From assembly GCA_934630485.1 (NCBI GenBank), contig CAKTWD010000006.1, positions 1-32,331 on the forward strand: a DNA stretch of 32,331 nucleotides. Reading direction: 5' to 3'. The stretch is from an uncultured Eggerthellaceae bacterium. Its GTDB lineage: Bacteria > Actinomycetota > Coriobacteriia > Coriobacteriales > Eggerthellaceae. Positions 30,318 through 32,331 of this stretch are shown piece by piece. Position numbers and translations under genes: made by a program. Under the pieces are notes generated by a model, which saw only the letters and a program-made list of their open reading frames with translations, did not search any database and was not told the DNA's origin. The first letter of the stretch is position 1. Every line of letters begins with the position of its first letter.

Positions 30318-32000
30318 TTAATCGCGCGTGAGCTTGCGATGGATGCGGTGCGGCTTTGAAGCCTCGGCACCCAGGCGCTCGATGCGGTTCTTCTGGTAAT
30401 CGGCGAAGTTGCCTTCGTACCAGTACCATGCGCCAGGGTTTTCGTCAGTACCTTCCCATGCAAGGATATGGGTGGCAATGCGGTCGAGGAACCAGCGGTC
30501 GTGGCTGGTGATAACGGCGCAGCCAGGGAACTTGAGCAGCGCTTCCTCCAAGCTTTCCATGGTCTCGGTGTCGAGGTCGTTGGTGGGCTCGTCAAGAAGC
30601 AGCAGGTTTCCGCCCTGAGAAAGCGTAAGGGCGAGGTTCAGACGGTTTCGTTCGCCGCCGGAGAGCACGTTGGCGGGCTTCTGCTGATCGGAGCCCTTGA
30701 AGCCGAATGCGGCAACGTAGGCGCGGCTAGGAACCTCGGTTTCGCCAACCATCATGTGATCAAGGCCGTCGGAAACGACTTCCCAGACATTTTTGTCGCC
30801 GTCAAGGCCGGCGCGCATCTGGTCGACGTAGGAGATCTTCGCGGTTTCGCCGATTTCCAGCGAACCCGAAGTGGGCTGCTCAAGGCCAACGATCATCTTG
30901 AACAAGGTAGACTTGCCAACGCCGTTCGGGCCAATGACGCCGACAATGCCGTTGCGCGGCAAATCGAAGGACAGGTCGTCAATGAGAACGCGGTCGCCGA
31001 AAGCTTTGTGCAGGTGCTCGGCGGTGATGACTTTTGATCCCAGACGCGGACCGACGGGGATGTTGATCTCGGTGTAGTCGACGTTGCGCTTCTGGGCCTC
31101 GGCTTCGGATGCCATGCGCTCGTAAGCCTCAAGACGAGCTTTGTTCTTTGCTTGACGGGCTTTCGGGGAGCTGCGGACCCATTCCAGTTCGGATTTCATT
31201 TTCTTGGCGCGACGTTGGTCTTGCTGTCCCTGGGACTCCAGACGTGCGGCCTTGGTCTCGAGGTACGTGGAGTAATTGCCCTTGTAGGGGTAAAGGGTGC
31301 CGCGGTCGACCTCGCAAATCCACTCGGCGACGTTGTCCAAGAAGTAACGGTCGTGGGTGACGGCCAGGACGGCGCCCTGGTAGTTCTTCAGGAACTGCTC
31401 GAGCCACAGAACGCTCTCGGCGTCGAGGTGGTTGGTAGGCTCGTCAAGAAGAAGCAGGTCAGGAGCTTCAAGAAGAAGCTTGCACAGAGCGACGCGCCTG
31501 CGCTCGCCGCCGGAAAGGTGATCGACCATCTCGTCGGGGTCGGGGCACTGAAGCGCGTCCATTGCCTGGGAAAGCTGGCTGTCCAAATCCCAGCCGTTGG
31601 CTGCATCGATTTCGTCCTGCAGGCGGCCCATTTCCTCCATCAGGGCATCGAAGTCGGCGTCGGGATTGCCCATCTCGCCGGAAACCTCGTTGAAGCGGGC
31701 GATTTTCGCGATGGTGTCGGCGAATGCCATCTCCACATTTTCCTTAACGGTTTTGGTGTCGTCCAGCGGTGGCTCCTGAAGCAGGATGCCAACCGAGTAG
31801 CCTGGCGTGAGCTTTGCGTCGCCGTTGGAAACCTCTTCGATGCCCGCCATGATTTTAAGCAGGGTGGACTTGCCCATGCCGTTGGGGCCTACGACGCCGA
31901 TTTTAGCGCCAGGGTAGAAGGCCATCGTGACATCGTCAAGGATGACTTTGTCGCCATGGGCCTTGTGTGCTTTGTGCATTTGGTAGATGAACTCTGCCAT
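30318..32000 (-). CDS. ettA: Energy-dependent translational throttle protein EttA (ABC-F)
   Basis: A 560-residue ABC-F ATPase (E. coli EttA 555). EttA binds the ribosomal E site and gates the first elongation step according to energy state. Two ATPase domains are visible without membrane segments. The first has GPNGMGKST (38-46), LSGGERRRVAL and LLLLDEPTNHLD. The EttA/ABC-F linker follows, a charged stretch with RSSPKARQAKNKARLEAYE. The second ATPase domain has GPNGVGKST, LSGGERNRLNL and LLLLDEPTNDLD. The PYKGNYSTYLETK segment between them fits the EttA group. ATG 32000 has AGGAGAT seven bases upstream. It is divergent from a probable methyltransferase gene; the shared promoter region contains a repeated 11-base word. 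Confidence 0.94.
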   Translation of the reverse strand: MAEFIYQMHKAHKAHGDKVILDDVTMAFYPGAKIGVVGPNGMGKSTLLKIMAGIEEVSNGDAKLTPGYSVGILLQEPPLDDTKTVKENVEMAFADTIAKIARFNEVSGEMGNPDADFDALMEEMGRLQDEIDAANGWDLDSQLSQAMDALQCPDPDEMVDHLSGGERRRVALCKLLLEAPDLLLLDEPTNHLDAESVLWLEQFLKNYQGAVLAVTHDRYFLDNVAEWICEVDRGTLYPYKGNYSTYLETKAARLESQGQQDQRRAKKMKSELEWVRSSPKARQAKNKARLEAYERMASEAEAQKRNVDYTEINIPVGPRLGSKVITAEHLHKAFGDRVLIDDLSFDLPRNGIVGVIGPNGVGKSTLFKMIVGLEQPTSGSLEIGETAKISYVDQMRAGLDGDKNVWEVVSDGLDHMMVGETEVPSRAYVAAFGFKGSDQQKPANVLSGGERNRLNLALTLSQGGNLLLLDEPTNDLDTETMESLEEALLKFPGCAVITSHDRWFLDRIATHILAWEGTDENPGAWYWYEGNFADYQKNRIERLGAEASKPHRIHRKLTRD

Positions 32001-32059
32001 GTGATCTCCTGATTGTTCGATAACCGTGTTGAAGCGGTATGAATGCAGTCCGTCTATTC

Positions 32060-32115
32060 TATCAGCTTGCGTGGTTGTTTGGTTTCGGGTTTACCTCAAA
32101 CGCGGCAAGCTGATA
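32060..32115. repeat. 11-bp inverted repeat in the ettA divergent promoter region
   Basis: TATCAGCTTGC (32060-32070) and GCAAGCTGATA (32105-32115) are exact reverse complements. Read in each gene's own direction the word GCAAGCTGATA runs directly into a -10-like box: TAGAAT for ettA (plus 32056-32061, minus strand) and TATCCT for the plus-strand gene (32114-32119). Confidence 0.7.
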
Positions 32116-32119
32116 TCCT
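32091..32119 (+). promoter_or_regulatory. Probable promoter of the methyltransferase-like gene
   Basis: TTACCT (32091-32096), a 17-base spacer, and TATCCT (32114-32119), about 60 bases before the start codon. Confidence 0.45.
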
Positions 32120-32177
32120 AAGAAGGAGAAAACAACGTTTGTCGCCGGTACCCCGGCGCAGTTCGAAGGAGAGGGCT

Positions 32178-32331
32178 ATGGCTGAAGAGCCACGTGAGAA
32201 TCCCGGTATGCCCGAGGGCGAAGTTGGAAGCGCGATGCTCGACCGCATGAACGGCGGCACGCACGAGCAACTTGCCAATTGGGCATTCCAGTACGTCCAG
32301 TTCAGTGATGACATGGAGTATGCTCTTGATA
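32178..32331 (+). CDS. Probable SAM-dependent methyltransferase (N-terminal fragment)
   Basis: The first 51 codons of a gene cut off by the right edge. ATG 32178 has a good GAAGGAGAGG ribosome-binding site. After an acidic opening (MAEEPRENPGMPEGEVG) comes SAMLDRMNGGTHEQLANWAF, which resembles the segment just before the SAM-binding motif I of class I methyltransferases (MLxRMNxxHxxLTxWG). The glycine-rich motif itself would start where the window ends, so the identification is tentative. It shares a divergent promoter region with ettA. Confidence 0.55.
   Translation, partial: MAEEPRENPGMPEGEVGSAMLDRMNGGTHEQLANWAFQYVQFSDDMEYALD

Overview
The window comes from a high-GC Gram-positive chromosome. 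The best guess is a member of the Coriobacteriia, family Eggerthellaceae (Slackia/Denitrobacterium-like). This rests on the mix of genes and on codon use: strong G/C preference at third positions, many GTG and TTG starts, compact divergent and convergent gene pairs, and many MFS and amino-acid transporters with little sugar metabolism. The assignment is inference, not a database result. There is no rRNA, tRNA, CRISPR array, insertion sequence or phage gene; this is ordinary core/accessory chromosome.

Layout. 1-3070: 3' end of an NdpA-type nucleoid-associated protein gene, a peptide-deformylase-like gene (-), then a clear ZTP (pfl) riboswitch with an intrinsic terminator controlling a split purH function, i.e. 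a PurO-type IMP cyclohydrolase followed by a stand-alone AICAR formyltransferase. 3113-4370: rsmJ-vanZ operon (-). 4451-12876: nutrient uptake and catabolism, with an MFS carrier, an M20 amidohydrolase (-), an alanine/glycine:cation symporter, metY (-), a second MFS carrier and a PucR-like regulator. 12999-14784: threonine ammonia-lyase (-) divergent from ridA, a metabolically linked pair. 14912-17368: a membrane protein, a YgbA-type cysteine-rich protein and a DegV protein. 17480-22640: a cystine/dicarboxylate symporter behind a leader containing a terminator, an MFS carrier, mtnN (-) and an Fsr-like MFS carrier. 22787-24862: an EF-G-like GTPase. 25110-28519: a CydDC-like heterodimeric ABC exporter. 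28670-30191: two tandem Rossmann-type paralogues. 30318-32000: ettA (-). 32178-end: start of a probable methyltransferase gene.

How the genes fit together. Peptide and amino-acid use is a recurrent theme: M20 amidohydrolase, Ala/Gly symporter, threonine deaminase plus RidA, MetY, a cystine-type symporter, MtnN and a possible thiol exporter all concern amino acids and sulfur metabolites. The purine locus is self-contained: the riboswitch senses ZMP/ZTP, the substrate of the enzymes it controls.

The most notable points are the riboswitch-controlled split PurH, a deformylase homologue whose catalytic glutamate is methionine, the tandem Rossmann paralogues with altered glycine loops, a terminator-containing leader ahead of the symporter gene, and several unexplained repeats in promoter regions (10270-10345, 25030-25063, 32060-32115). 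No wholly new multi-gene system is evident.
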